Positions 24,978 through 34,701 are shown, numbered from the stretch's first letter. The stretch: 64,000 nt of DNA from Pseudohalocynthiibacter aestuariivivens (GCF_018457175.1 NZ_JAGFNU010000008.1:62001-126000), one strand, 5' to 3'. Notes: a model not told the origin generated them from the letters alone. Translations and numbers: made by a program.

Positions 24978-26269
24978 ATCTAACCGAAAGCAGTTTCAAA
25001 TTGACGCAAGACGTGCATCCCAAAAAAAGCGATCTTAACACACGATCACCCGCACCAGAAAAACAGGAACTGCTGCGTGCAATATCGCTGCCTTTGCTTG
25101 TTTTGTATGGTCTTGGGGTTACCATTGGTGCTGGCATCTATGTGCTGATCGGCGCAACCGTTGCGCAAGCAGGCATCTATGCCCCCAGTTCGTTTCTGAT
25201 TGCTGCTTTTGTGATGGCGTTTAGCGCAGGCAGTTTTGCTGAACTAACCGGAAGATTTCCCAAAAGCGCAGGCGAAGCCATCTATGTGGACGCAGCTTTT
25301 GGCAAACCGTGGCTGACCCGCGTAACGGGTGGGTTTGTGATCTTGTCCGCTATCGTGGCTGCTGCGGCGATCACCCTTGGAGGCACGGGATATGTTTTGG
25401 CAATTCTGGATCTTCCGCAACCATTGGTCGTCATTGCAATTGTTGTTCTTATGGGAACGGTCGCGGGTTGGGGGGTGCTGGAATCTGTGACATTTGCAGC
25501 CGTTTTTACGGTTCTGGAAATTATAGGCCTGCTCATCATTATCATAGCTGGCATCTGGGCCCATCCGGATATCCCGCAAAGACTTCCCGAAGTCTTTCCA
25601 CCTTTAAGCAACCCTGCGGCGATGAGTGCCGCTTTCACGACAAGCCTGATCGCTTTCTTTGCCTTCATCGGTTTTGACGATGTCGTTAATCTGGTGGAAG
25701 AAACCAAAGACCCGATCAAAAAGATGCCACGGGCGATCATACTGACGCTTTTGATTGTCACGTTAGTTTATTTTTCTGTGGCGACGGTTGCTGTAATGAC
25801 AATTCCACATCAGGCTCTTGCGACCACTGGGGCGCCAATCAGTCTTATGTTCGAACAGCTTACAGGTTTGTCGCCGTTGGCTATCTCTCTGATTGCCATT
25901 GTTGCGACACTGAATGGGATTGTCATTCAGATTATCATGGCGTCACGGGTACTTTACGGGCTTGGAAATGCAGGGCGAATTCCGGAATTCTTTGGGAGTG
26001 TGAACGCTTCAACCCACACACCGTTGGTTTCGACATTCATTGTTTCGTCATTGGTTCTTGTGCTGGCGCTTTTCTTTCCGATTAGTCGGCTTGCAGAACT
26101 GACAACGCAGATCATTCTGGTGGTTTTTACTTTGGTGAATCTGTCGCTAGCCACCATCAAGTTTAGAAAAGCCAAAGCCCCGGACGGTGTTTTCATTGTT
26201 CCGGTTTGGATTCCCGTATTGGGATTTTTATCCTGCATAGCACTGCTGGCAGGGCCCTTCATCCTATAG
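24974..26269 (+). CDS. APC-superfamily amino acid/polyamine transporter
   Basis: A 431-residue membrane protein with about 12 helices. Helix 1 carries the APC substrate motif GLGVTIGAGIYVLIG, and helix 3 and its loop read FAELTGRFPKSAGEAIYV. A conserved acidic loop, FIGFDDVVNLVEETKDP, follows helix 6. It would exchange or import amino acids, for example as part of acid or energy-stress resistance; the substrate is not determined. It starts at TTG 24974, which overlaps the preceding stop (TTGA), so it is translationally coupled to the USP-like gene and belongs to the operon under the box at 21633. It converges with the ABC importer genes 24 bases away. Confidence 0.85.
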   Translation: MNLTESSFKLTQDVHPKKSDLNTRSPAPEKQELLRAISLPLLVLYGLGVTIGAGIYVLIGATVAQAGIYAPSSFLIAAFVMAFSAGSFAELTGRFPKSAGEAIYVDAAFGKPWLTRVTGGFVILSAIVAAAAITLGGTGYVLAILDLPQPLVVIAIVVLMGTVAGWGVLESVTFAAVFTVLEIIGLLIIIIAGIWAHPDIPQRLPEVFPPLSNPAAMSAAFTTSLIAFFAFIGFDDVVNLVEETKDPIKKMPRAIILTLLIVTLVYFSVATVAVMTIPHQALATTGAPISLMFEQLTGLSPLAISLIAIVATLNGIVIQIIMASRVLYGLGNAGRIPEFFGSVNASTHTPLVSTFIVSSLVLVLALFFPISRLAELTTQIILVVFTLVNLSLATIKFRKAKAPDGVFIVPVWIPVLGFLSCIALLAGPFIL

Positions 26270-26292
26270 CCAGACACAGGGCCAGGTTTCAG

Positions 26293-27291
26293 TTAATCCA
26301 TCAGATCTTGCCAATGATGGCAGGCAACTTCATGTTCACCGCTGGAATGTTCCAATTTCGGTTCTTCTTTGCGGCAGATATCTGTTGCGTAAGGGCAGCG
26401 CGTCTGGAACTTACAACCCGGCGGAGGGTTTGTCGGTGACGGAATCTCTCCCTCCAGCTTTTGCGCGATGTTCGGAGCATCCGGGTCAAGCGACGGTATC
26501 GCAGATAGCAAAGCTTTTGTGTACGGGTGGCGTGGTGCGGCAAAGAGCTCTCGTGTCGGGGCGGACTCGACAAGCCTGCCCAGATACATCACCGCCACAT
26601 GATCGCAAATATGGGCAACAACACTAAGATCATGACTGATGAACATAAAGGTTAGACCCATCTCTTGCTGGATCTCTTTCAAAAGGTTCAGAACATCAGC
26701 CTGAATTGAAACATCAAGGGCCGCAACGCTTTCATCTGCCACAACAAAGCGTGGGCCGGAAACAAGCGCCCGGGCAATCGAAATACGCTGCCGTTGCCCA
26801 CCCGAAAACGCGTGTGGGAAACGGCGAAGATGTTCAAGGTTCAGACGGCATTTCGCAGCAATTTCGCGCACGCGTTCATCTGTTTCTTCGCGCGAGGACG
26901 TCAGCCCCATAACCTCAAGCGGCTCTGCGATAATATCCCGCACCGTCATCCGCGGGCTAAGCGCAGCGTATGGATCCTGAAAAATCAACTGCGCACGCGA
27001 GCGGTAGTCTTTCAGCGCTTTGCCATCAATTTTCGTCAGGTCGTGCTGAACTTCACCATCGTTGTATTGAACCGATCCGCGCGAAATTGGCGCCGCCTTT
27101 AGCAACGCGCGCCCAAGCGTTGTTTTACCGGAACCGGATTCGCCAACCAAACCAAAGAAACTGCCTTTTTCGATGTCCAGATTGACACCTTCAACAGCGC
27201 GAACAACCACAGCGGGCCCAAAGAGCCCACCGCCACGAATGGGAAAGTGAACTGAAAGGTCACGGGCTTCAATCAGAAGGTCGTCACTCAT
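26293..27291 (-). CDS. Opp/Dpp-type ABC importer ATPase (OppF-like)
   Basis: A 332-residue ATPase: Walker [16 protein letters not shown]-loop [16 protein letters not shown], signature [15 protein letters not shown], Walker [12 protein letters not shown]. The C-terminal oligopeptide-transport extension has the cysteine pattern [14 protein letters not shown], which in this group binds an iron-sulfur cluster. It is the last gene of the operon; its start overlaps the end of the OppD-like gene by ATGA. It forms a heterodimer with that protein to drive import through the two permeases at 28283-30489. The substrate is discussed under the binding protein. Confidence 0.92.
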   Translation of the reverse strand: MSDDLLIEARDLSVHFPIRGGGLFGPAVVVRAVEGVNLDIEKGSFFGLVGESGSGKTTLGRALLKAAPISRGSVQYNDGEVQHDLTKIDGKALKDYRSRAQLIFQDPYAALSPRMTVRDIIAEPLEVMGLTSSREETDERVREIAAKCRLNLEHLRRFPHAFSGGQRQRISIARALVSGPRFVVADESVAALDVSIQADVLNLLKEIQQEMGLTFMFISHDLSVVAHICDHVAVMYLGRLVESAPTRELFAAPRHPYTKALLSAIPSLDPDAPNIAQKLEGEIPSPTNPPPGCKFQTRCPYATDICRKEEPKLEHSSGEHEVACHHWQDLMD

Positions 27292-28286
27292 TTTGCAGCT
27301 CCCTCGTTAAACAAATGGCAAGCCACACGGTGACTATCGGCAACCGTTGTGAAATCTGGCAAGTCGCGGCTGCAAACTGCCCCAAGATTAGCTGAACAAC
27401 GCGTGTTAAAAACACAGCCTGATGGGCGGTCAAGCGGGGAGGGAATATCCCCCGGAACCGGGGTCAGCGGTCTGTCGAGGTCATCAAGGCTTGGCAGCGC
27501 TGCCAGCAAGCCCTTGGTATAGGGGTGTGCCGGTCTGCGAATAACATCGCGCACAGTCCCCTGCTCTACGATTCGACTGAGGTACATCACAGCAACGGAA
27601 TCTGCCGTTTGCGCAATAACGCCCAGATCGTGGGTAATAAAGACGATGCCCATGCCAAATTCGGTGACGAGATCCTTCATCAGGTCAATGACCTGCGCCT
27701 GAATGGTTACGTCCAGTGCGGTTGTCGGCTCATCCGCGATCAGCAGTTTCGGCCTAGTCGAAAGCGCCATCGCAATCATCGCCCGTTGGCGCATGCCACC
27801 AGAGAGTTCAAAGGCGTATTGCTTGAAACGCGTTGAGGCGTCAGATATCCCAACACGGTCCAGCATCTCGATTGAGACTTCTTTAGCGCGTTTAGCATTC
27901 ATATCCGTATGAATTTGCAACTGTTCGACCATTTGATCGCCAATTGAAATCGCGGGTGCAAAGCTCGCCATCGGTTCCTGAAAGATCATCGAAATTGCAC
28001 CACCACGCACAACACGCAAGTCTTTCGAACTTTTCAGCGTCATAATGTCAACCGGGCCGTCATCAAGATGCAAAACGATCTTTGTGCGTTCGTCATAGAC
28101 TGCGTTTGATGCGTTAAGCTTCATCAGTGATTTTGCCGTGACTGATTTTCCTGAGCCGCTTTCGCCGACAAGACCCATGACTTCGCCGGCTTCCAGCGTG
28201 AAAGACACGTTATCGACGGCAGTGATCAAACCCTCATCCGTTTTGAATTTAAGGGTCAGGTTTTCTACATCAAGAAGGCGCGTCAT
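27288..28286 (-). CDS. Opp/Dpp-type ABC importer ATPase (OppD-like)
   Basis: A 332-residue ATPase with Walker A GESGSGKSVTAKSL, signature LSGGMRQRAMIAMAL, Walker B LIADEPTTALD and switch His in FITHDLG. The C-terminal extension ends in CVFNTRCSANLGAVC, the cysteine arrangement of the Opp/Dpp group. Start and stop overlap the flanking genes by four bases (ATGA), so the set permease-ATPase-ATPase is tightly coupled. It pairs with the OppF-like subunit. Confidence 0.92.
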   Translation of the reverse strand: MTRLLDVENLTLKFKTDEGLITAVDNVSFTLEAGEVMGLVGESGSGKSVTAKSLMKLNASNAVYDERTKIVLHLDDGPVDIMTLKSSKDLRVVRGGAISMIFQEPMASFAPAISIGDQMVEQLQIHTDMNAKRAKEVSIEMLDRVGISDASTRFKQYAFELSGGMRQRAMIAMALSTRPKLLIADEPTTALDVTIQAQVIDLMKDLVTEFGMGIVFITHDLGVIAQTADSVAVMYLSRIVEQGTVRDVIRRPAHPYTKGLLAALPSLDDLDRPLTPVPGDIPSPLDRPSGCVFNTRCSANLGAVCSRDLPDFTTVADSHRVACHLFNEGAAK

Positions 28287-29479
28287 TTATGGGAATCCGA
28301 ATAGGGATCGGCGGCATCTCTCAGTCCGTCTCCGACGAACACAAAGGCCAACACGAGCGTTATGAAGAAGATCACAGGAATAAAGTACCACTGGTAGTTC
28401 AGCAGAACATCTGCACTGGTTACGTTCTGCAGCATCACGCCAAGCGAGTTTACCGGGTCTTTAAGCCCAAGCCCGATAAAGCTGAGCGCGGTTTCAGACA
28501 GAACCATGTAAGGAAATGAAATCACCAGATCCACGATGATATAGCTGGTAAAGCTTGGCAGCAGGTGCCGCCGGATCACGTGGCTTGATGACGCCCCGCA
28601 AAGCTGCGCGGCCAGCACATATTCCTGACTTCGTTCCGTCAAAAGGTGCGTTCGTATTCGTCGGGCCAGTGTTGGCCAGCCGATCAAACCAAGAACCATC
28701 GAAATGAACAGGAACCGCGTTTCGGCGCTCCATACATCCGGAATAAAGGCGGCTAGGGCCATGAACAGCGGAATACTCGGGATTGTCCGAACCGTATCGG
28801 TAATCATCTGCAGGCTGGAGTCAAGGAAACCGCCGTAATACCCAGAGATTCCACCAATCACCAATGCCATGATAAAGGCAATAAACACCCCGATTGTACC
28901 AACTGCCATTGAGGTATTAATAGCTGTCAGCGTTCGGGAATAAATATCCTTGCCGGTCGAGTCCGTACCAAAGATATGGATCATGCCTTTGTCGACACCA
29001 AACAAATGAGTGTTGAATGTGAAACCGGGAATTCTAAAATCAAGCGCTTCACCAGGCAAATTGATGTCAAAAGACAGATACGTGTATTCCGATCCTTCAA
29101 CAAAGAACTCGAGATACCGACGGCCCTCAAGTTCTGTGTTCACGATGGTCACCCAGCGAAAACTGGTTTCGATCGATCTGGTTCTTTCAGAACTATAGAT
29201 AAACGGGCGCAATGAGCAGCCGTTGTCATCACAGAAACTGGGAATCTGCGGTGCCCCATTTAGATAGTCTTTATCCCGCCCGGAAATCGTCGCGTCATAG
29301 GGTGTAAGGAAAGGTGCAAATATGCCTGACAGGATAAGAATAATCAAAACCCACGCACCAAAAAGGGCGGACTTGTTCTTTTTGAACCTTTGCCAGATAA
29401 GCTGCCCCTGAGACGCGGTAAAATACGCCTCTTTTAGTTTCTGGTCGGTGGATGCCTGGTTGTTCGAAGTATCGGTCAT
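28283..29479 (-). CDS. ABC importer permease, DppC-like with a long periplasmic insert
   Basis: A 398-residue membrane subunit, about 100 residues longer than DppC. After helix 1 (GAWVLIILILSGIFAPFL) a periplasmic loop of roughly 120 residues precedes the GTDSTGKDIYSR motif and helix 2. The remaining helices hold the EAA-type loop YVLAAQLCGASSSHVIRRHLLPS that meets the ATPases. The loop contains two Cys close together (CDDNGC) and is of the kind seen in YejE-like permeases. It starts 5 bases after the DppB-like gene. Residues at the N-terminus (about 1-25) are cytoplasmic. Confidence 0.88.
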   Translation of the reverse strand: MTDTSNNQASTDQKLKEAYFTASQGQLIWQRFKKNKSALFGAWVLIILILSGIFAPFLTPYDATISGRDKDYLNGAPQIPSFCDDNGCSLRPFIYSSERTRSIETSFRWVTIVNTELEGRRYLEFFVEGSEYTYLSFDINLPGEALDFRIPGFTFNTHLFGVDKGMIHIFGTDSTGKDIYSRTLTAINTSMAVGTIGVFIAFIMALVIGGISGYYGGFLDSSLQMITDTVRTIPSIPLFMALAAFIPDVWSAETRFLFISMVLGLIGWPTLARRIRTHLLTERSQEYVLAAQLCGASSSHVIRRHLLPSFTSYIIVDLVISFPYMVLSETALSFIGLGLKDPVNSLGVMLQNVTSADVLLNYQWYFIPVIFFITLVLAFVFVGDGLRDAADPYSDSHK

Positions 29480-29484
29480 ATCAT

Positions 29485-30489
29485 TTACCCCACAATACTG
29501 CGGCGAACCCGCGGGTCAGTAAGCGCCAGAATTATATCAGTCAAAAAGTTGATCGCGACGATACTGCCCGTCAGCATGAAAATAATCGCACCCGCAAGCT
29601 GTTGGTCGTTAGACCGCGCAAGCGCCTCGATCAAAAGCGACCCGGCCTCGGTCAGCGTCAGGATCAGGGCAACAATAGGCAACTCATTGAAAATTCTATT
29701 CAGATCAAAACCCAAGGAATTGATGATCGGACTGAGTGCGTGGCGAGCTGGATAACGCATCAGTAATCGTCGTCCTGAAACCCCTCGGGCCTCTGCGGCC
29801 GTGACATAGAGCTTGCCAATCTCGTCAGACATCAAGGCTCGCACTGTCTGGATCGCGAACGCAGTTGCTGACCAGCCCAGAATAAAGATCGGAAGCCAAG
29901 CATGGCCAAGAAAATCCATGACCCGTTCATAGGACCATTCGGCATCCCGGAATTCTTTTGAGAATAGCCCGGTCAAGCTATCCCCGAACATTACTGTCGA
30001 AAACAGCATCACCATCAGCGCCAGCAAGAAATTCGGTAAAGCCAGTCCCAGATAGCTGACAAGGCGCAAGCTGTTGTTCAAAACACGGTTGTTGGACGTT
30101 GCCGAGATAATCCCGACAGGAATAGCGATGATATAAGCAACCATCAAAGACGTGAGGCAAAGCCCGAGGCTTAGCCAGAATTTCTGACCCAGAAGCTGGC
30201 TGATGTTCAGGCGCAAAATACAGCTGTCGCCAAATTCACCTTGAAATGCGTTGATAATCCAAACACCCCAGCGCTGGACATATGGTTTGTTAAGGCCAAG
30301 TCGGATGCGCTCTGCTTCAATATCTGCAATCGAGATTACGGCGCCCTGGGAGTTTTTAAATGCAACATACCGCTCGGCGCAATCGCCGGGGACCAGTTCC
30401 ATCAGGGTAAAGACGATAAAGGAAACCAATATCAGAGTTAATATCGCCAGCGAGGCTCGAATTGCTACGAACTTTGAGAATTGAAGCAT
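29485..30489 (-). CDS. ABC importer permease, DppB-like
   Basis: A 334-residue membrane subunit with the standard DppB layout: helix 1 (LAILTLILVSFIVFTLMELVPG), a periplasmic region with LGLNKPYVQRWGVWI, then five helices with the EAA loop YVTAAEARGVSGRRLLMRYPARHAL. It is first after the binding-protein gene, separated from it by a gap of 110 bases with a strong stem-loop. It forms the translocation pore with the DppC-like protein. Confidence 0.9.
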   Translation of the reverse strand: MLQFSKFVAIRASLAILTLILVSFIVFTLMELVPGDCAERYVAFKNSQGAVISIADIEAERIRLGLNKPYVQRWGVWIINAFQGEFGDSCILRLNISQLLGQKFWLSLGLCLTSLMVAYIIAIPVGIISATSNNRVLNNSLRLVSYLGLALPNFLLALMVMLFSTVMFGDSLTGLFSKEFRDAEWSYERVMDFLGHAWLPIFILGWSATAFAIQTVRALMSDEIGKLYVTAAEARGVSGRRLLMRYPARHALSPIINSLGFDLNRIFNELPIVALILTLTEAGSLLIEALARSNDQQLAGAIIFMLTGSIVAINFLTDIILALTDPRVRRSIVG

Positions 30490-30545
30490 TATGGTTCTTA
30501 CGCCCCCGCGATATTGGAAAAGCTCTTTGGCTCATTTTATTTTTG

Positions 30546-30575
30546 AACTGCGGGCAATCGAAACTGCCCGCAGTT
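30546..30575 (-). terminator. Stem-loop between binding-protein and permease genes
   Basis: A perfect 11-base stem: AACTGCGGGCA (30546-30556) with TGCCCGCAGTT (30565-30575) and an 8-base loop. On the transcribed minus strand no T-run follows, so it is more likely an mRNA-stabilising or partial-termination hairpin that raises binding-protein over permease levels than a full stop. Confidence 0.6.
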
Positions 30576-30599
30576 AGTTTTTGTCTTCAGAAGACTACT

Positions 30600-32642
30600 T
30601 TATTCGTCAAAATACCACTGCGTCGCGCGGTACGGATAGGTCCGATAGTACGCGTACGATTGGGTTTGGAATTCTGCGAAGTTCTTCAGGGTGTTTGAGT
30701 GATAGATCGGTGCGACCGCTTTTACAGTCCCGATGAACAACTGGCTTTCTGCCATCGTTCTAGCGAGCCTGAGGCCAATCTCGTTCGATTCATCGGACCC
30801 TGCAATTGCAGACTGGAACGCGTTGATATCGTCCATCATTCCGTAAACATAGTCGGGTGGTTTGATACCTGCAGCACCGTCAGAGTCGATGTATTCGCCC
30901 CAGAGCATTGCAGATCTCAGGTTGAAATAGTTGTCAAACGGCGGGATGAACAGCTCTGAAATACCAAGGATAACCGCGAGTGGTTGGCCTTTTGCATACA
31001 TAGTCACATCAAGCTGGTTCGAAGATTGCGCCGAACGATACTCGTCCGTCGTAACTTCTTTCACCGTGTTATCAATGCCGACGTCTTTCCAGTTTTGTCC
31101 CACAAGTTCTACCAATTTGACAGAGATAGCTTGGGTCGCAACTTGCAGGTTCAGAACGAGCCGGTCGCCATTTGGCAATTCGCGCATTCCGTCGCCATCC
31201 ACATCAACCATACCGATTTCATCCAGCAGGGCGTTTGCGGCATCCGGATCGAATTGAGCTAGGTATTGCTCAACCTCTTCTGGAACAAACGAAGGTGTTG
31301 GCGAGAAAGCAATATACTGCTGAGGACGACCAAGACCAAAATAAACGACTTCGTTAATCTCATCACGGTTAATCGCCAAAGACATAGCTTGGCGGAACTT
31401 CAGGTTACCAAACGCTTCGCGCTTGCCTTCATCGGCAGAGGTTACGTTGAAAGCAAAGGTTGCCAGGGCGATCTCTGGTTTCAGATCAACCGAGAAGTTA
31501 CCTGTTTCCTGATTTTCAAGAAGCAATGGTGCATAATCAAGGTTTAGCGCCTGAGATTTATAGTCAACTTCTGCGTTGACCAGTTTCAGAAGGCGAACTT
31601 CGCTTTCACCAACAAAAAGCTCGTCCTGCTCGTTGATATAAGGAAGCTGGTTACCTGCAGTGTCAACCTGGAAGAAATACGGGTTGGCAACCAGATGGCG
31701 ACCTTCCGTTGTTTCAGAAATCAGGATGTGACTTTCCAAAGTTGGTGTCGTGTCTGCTGGCATCCCGGCAACCTTGTCAGGATGTGACAACATAGGTGTC
31801 GGTGTATCCATCCAGTCAGAACTACCATAGTAAGCGGCGATCGCTTCATATCCGGTCTCAAAACCAAGAGCTTGCGCGTTTGCATCTGCGTTCGGATCAA
31901 CCGCTGGGTGGAACTGGCCAAGGAAATGCTTGGGCTGGAAGCCCTGCGCATAGTGGTTCGCAAAATGCGAAAGCAAACCAGGCTTTGGCGCTGGCAGGTT
32001 AAACCGGACAGTTGTTGCGTCAACCGCGTCCACTGTCATTGGCTCGCCACCAACAAGAACATAATCTTTCGGGCTTGCGATCACATTTGTATCAAGCGCC
32101 AGATTTTCATACCAGAACTCAACATCTTCGGCGGTGAATGGTGCACCATCTGACCATTTGTGACCTTCGCGCAAAAAGAATGTCAGCTGCGTGAAGTCTT
32201 CATTCCATTCCCAGCCTTTGGCAACGTTTGGAACAATGGTTTCAAGGTCGTCAGAGTAACGAACAAGGTTCACGTGGCGCACAGACATAAAGTCTGATGT
32301 TCCGGACTCTGTTGCATTCGACAGAGCATCCAGTGTGCCACCATAAGAACCGATTGCATCGTAAGGTGCTACAACCAGTGGCTCAGCCGGAAGGCGATCT
32401 GCAAGGGCCGGAAGGTCACCGTTACCGCGAATGCGGGCGTTCATAGCCTCAATGTCGGGGTTCGCAGAGAACTCCATTTCGCAGTTCGCCAGCGACTGGA
32501 ACTCTGAAAGTTCATATTGCTGCGGGAACGCGCCAGGGGCGACTCCCATCATGTCCGCGACTGTCACCGCCGGGCACGAGGCAGCAGATGCCCCGGTCGC
32601 CAGCGCAAGCAGCGCGACTCCAGAATAAAAAAGCGATTTCAT
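30600..32642 (-). CDS. ABC importer solute-binding protein, family 5 (Dpp/Opp type)
   Basis: A 680-residue periplasmic protein of the SBP_bac_5 family. The signal peptide is MKSLFYSGVALLALATGASA, the extended-peptide-type domains are large, and WEWNEDFTQLTFFLREGHKW and WSDGAPFTAEDVEFW are the family signature. It is well above the usual 500-540 residues, a size more often seen with oligosaccharide or unusual ligands than with dipeptides. The ATG at 32642 follows GGAGAG and gives a clean signal peptide; the upstream start at 32711 would not. Its neighbours (phosphatase, phosphate transporter, phosphodiesterase) suggest a phosphorylated ligand. That is inference. Confidence 0.9.
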   Translation of the reverse strand: MKSLFYSGVALLALATGASAASCPAVTVADMMGVAPGAFPQQYELSEFQSLANCEMEFSANPDIEAMNARIRGNGDLPALADRLPAEPLVVAPYDAIGSYGGTLDALSNATESGTSDFMSVRHVNLVRYSDDLETIVPNVAKGWEWNEDFTQLTFFLREGHKWSDGAPFTAEDVEFWYENLALDTNVIASPKDYVLVGGEPMTVDAVDATTVRFNLPAPKPGLLSHFANHYAQGFQPKHFLGQFHPAVDPNADANAQALGFETGYEAIAAYYGSSDWMDTPTPMLSHPDKVAGMPADTTPTLESHILISETTEGRHLVANPYFFQVDTAGNQLPYINEQDELFVGESEVRLLKLVNAEVDYKSQALNLDYAPLLLENQETGNFSVDLKPEIALATFAFNVTSADEGKREAFGNLKFRQAMSLAINRDEINEVVYFGLGRPQQYIAFSPTPSFVPEEVEQYLAQFDPDAANALLDEIGMVDVDGDGMRELPNGDRLVLNLQVATQAISVKLVELVGQNWKDVGIDNTVKEVTTDEYRSAQSSNQLDVTMYAKGQPLAVILGISELFIPPFDNYFNLRSAMLWGEYIDSDGAAGIKPPDYVYGMMDDINAFQSAIAGSDESNEIGLRLARTMAESQLFIGTVKAVAPIYHSNTLKNFAEFQTQSYAYYRTYPYRATQWYFDE

Positions 32643-33017
32643 ATTTTTTTCTCTCCGTTGTTGTTCAAACCGGACTGACTTGCCAGTCCGGGTGTCTTGT
32701 TTCGACATCATTTATTTACTCAACTTGTACCCATTGAGTTGGCTCTTGGCCTATCTGAGTATCCTCACCAATCCTCTGTTTTAGAAGATTCATATGTCAA
32801 CTAGCACAAACACGTAGCAGCTATGGCTAACTCGAGCGAGACTGAACTTAAGCCTTTGAGCTGTCAATGATCTTTCAAAACCCTCCTCTGTAATTTCACA
32901 CGTTTGTCATATTGGGCGGCAACAAGGCCGGGCGATAGCACGGTTGCTCCGACTGGATTGATCGGAGCAAATTCCATTGTGAAACATGTTCGTGCCTTCG
33001 TTTGGCGTGCTGTGTTT
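32643..33017. other. Intergenic region upstream of the binding-protein gene (375 bases)
   Basis: It holds the likely promoter of the ABC importer operon. A 9-base perfect stem, TTGCTCCGA (32944-32952) with TCGGAGCAA (32962-32970), lies just after the Na/Pi gene end and may end or protect that transcript, though no T-run follows. No credible gene is seen in the rest. An open frame on the minus strand (32864-33103) overlaps the Na/Pi gene and looks like a shadow. Confidence 0.45.
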
Positions 33018-34697
33018 TTAAATTTCGGCATCAGCATCATCCAATGTTTCGATAAGGCGGGTTTCGAGCAGTTGGCCGTTACGGTAGAGCAGCGGGTAAG
33101 CAACCGCAGAACACTGACTGTTCAAATCTTTGAGGCCGCGCAGCGTTTCAAGATGAACATCACTTGATTCGAAGCTAACGGCACCGCCTTCAGACAATCG
33201 CTTCAAATGGCGCTTTCGGCTTTTGCTTTCGACACGCGCAATTTCAGCCTTTTCAGCAATAAGCAGACGCGCGCTTTCCAGATCATCCGAGACCAGAACG
33301 TTTGAGGCGAGACGCATGTTAGAGATCACACATTCATGCATTGAAACGAGCTCTGACCACCCCGCCTTTGAAAACCGCAGCTCTTTCTTTGCAACCTCCC
33401 GTGCGAGCGGAAGCAAACGCTTCGCAACAGTATCCCCCGCCATACCAAGATTTATCGCGTAGTCAGCCAGCTCGCGTGCGAGTTTAACATCAAGCTTGCT
33501 CATGTTTTCCGTCGACATCTCTGCGACGTAGCGACGGACACCCGTCCTGGTTTTGTTTACCTGTTGGTCAAGCGCAATAAGTTCAGAAATACGTCGGCTG
33601 TCACCGCTTTCGTAAACCTCCATCACCGGATGCGCCATTCGTTCAACAAGTTCGCTCATTCTAAGAATTTCGCGCTTGAGGCTGGCAAGCGCCAGGCGCG
33701 GATTGTCCAGAACGGTTCTGTCGAGGGCGCTTATCGGCTCTGCTAGTGTTATTCCGGCTTCCGCCACTTCATCTGGAAAATATATCTCGGCGACGCCACC
33801 CATCTTACGTACGAATGGTAAAGCCAAAAGCAGAAGCGACAGGTTGAAAGCGATATGTGTATTGATCAATGTTTGAGCCGGGCCCATCATTGATAAGTAG
33901 GTTGTGACTGGGAGCAGATTCACCAAAAAAAGTGTGACGAGCGCCCAACTGCCGCGCAGCAGGAAGTTTGCAAAAGGAACGCGCCGTGCAAGCGGGCTCA
34001 TCCCGCGTGACAACCATATAGGAATGATTGCTGACCCAAGGTTTGCGCCCAGGACCAATGAAATACCCGCCTCAAGCGGAATAGCCCCGATTGCAACAAG
34101 CGTGACACACATCAGGATCGTTGCGACGCTGGAATGCATTACAAAAGCAAGTGCGGCACCCACAAGAAACGCTGTCAGATAATCGCGTGCAAGGTACTCG
34201 GCGATAGCAGGAAGAAAGTCACTTTCCCGGATCGGGTCCATCGCCTCGCGCAGAAACCGCAACGAGATCAGAATAAACGCGATTCCCATTACGATACGGC
34301 CGTATTGGCGAAGCCTGCGCTGATCGCTGTTTACAAAGAGCCACCCCCCAGCAGCCAAAAGAAGCGGGACCAGCCAATCAAGTCGAAAGCTGAGGATCTG
34401 AATGATAAGAGCCGAACCAAGATCGCCCCCCAAAACAACGGCCAGTCCGGTTCCAAAACTCAAAACGCCACTCGCTGAAAAACCAGCAACCAAAAGCGCA
34501 ACCGCAGCAGAAGATTGCAAAACGACAGCAAGCCCCAACCCGGCAGACGAAGCACCCAGTAAGCCTTCTCTTTCGGTTAGAATACGTTGGAAAGATGCGC
34601 CAAAACCGCGCTCAATCCCTGTTCTGACCATTCGCACAGCAAACAGCAGCAACATCGTCGCCCCGGCAAGATTTATGAGAAACCCGAGTATGGCCAT
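33018..34697 (-). CDS. Na/Pi cotransporter-family protein with PhoU-like C-terminal domain
   Basis: A 559-residue protein. The first 310 residues form two inverted repeats of membrane helices with the NptA/YjbB signatures GASSAGLGLAVVLQSSAAVALLV and VMHSSVATILMCVTLVAIGA (QSS and HSS motifs). The last 220 residues are a helical PhoU-like domain in the cytoplasm. E. coli YjbB of this family exports phosphate, while eukaryotic NaPi-II proteins import it. It lies 4 bases after the phosphatase-family gene, in one transcript with it and with the DeoR regulator. Removal of phosphate released by the local hydrolases is a reasonable guess. Confidence 0.88.
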   Translation of the reverse strand: MAILGFLINLAGATMLLLFAVRMVRTGIERGFGASFQRILTEREGLLGASSAGLGLAVVLQSSAAVALLVAGFSASGVLSFGTGLAVVLGGDLGSALIIQILSFRLDWLVPLLLAAGGWLFVNSDQRRLRQYGRIVMGIAFILISLRFLREAMDPIRESDFLPAIAEYLARDYLTAFLVGAALAFVMHSSVATILMCVTLVAIGAIPLEAGISLVLGANLGSAIIPIWLSRGMSPLARRVPFANFLLRGSWALVTLFLVNLLPVTTYLSMMGPAQTLINTHIAFNLSLLLLALPFVRKMGGVAEIYFPDEVAEAGITLAEPISALDRTVLDNPRLALASLKREILRMSELVERMAHPVMEVYESGDSRRISELIALDQQVNKTRTGVRRYVAEMSTENMSKLDVKLARELADYAINLGMAGDTVAKRLLPLAREVAKKELRFSKAGWSELVSMHECVISNMRLASNVLVSDDLESARLLIAEKAEIARVESKSRKRHLKRLSEGGAVSFESSDVHLETLRGLKDLNSQCSAVAYPLLYRNGQLLETRLIETLDDADAEI

Positions 34698-34701
34698 GTT
34701 T

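Noticed and set aside
32864-33103. 79-codon minus-strand frame overlapping the end of the Na/Pi gene
   Set aside because: Different frame from the PhoU-like domain that is clearly coding; no ribosome site; overlaps the stem-loop.
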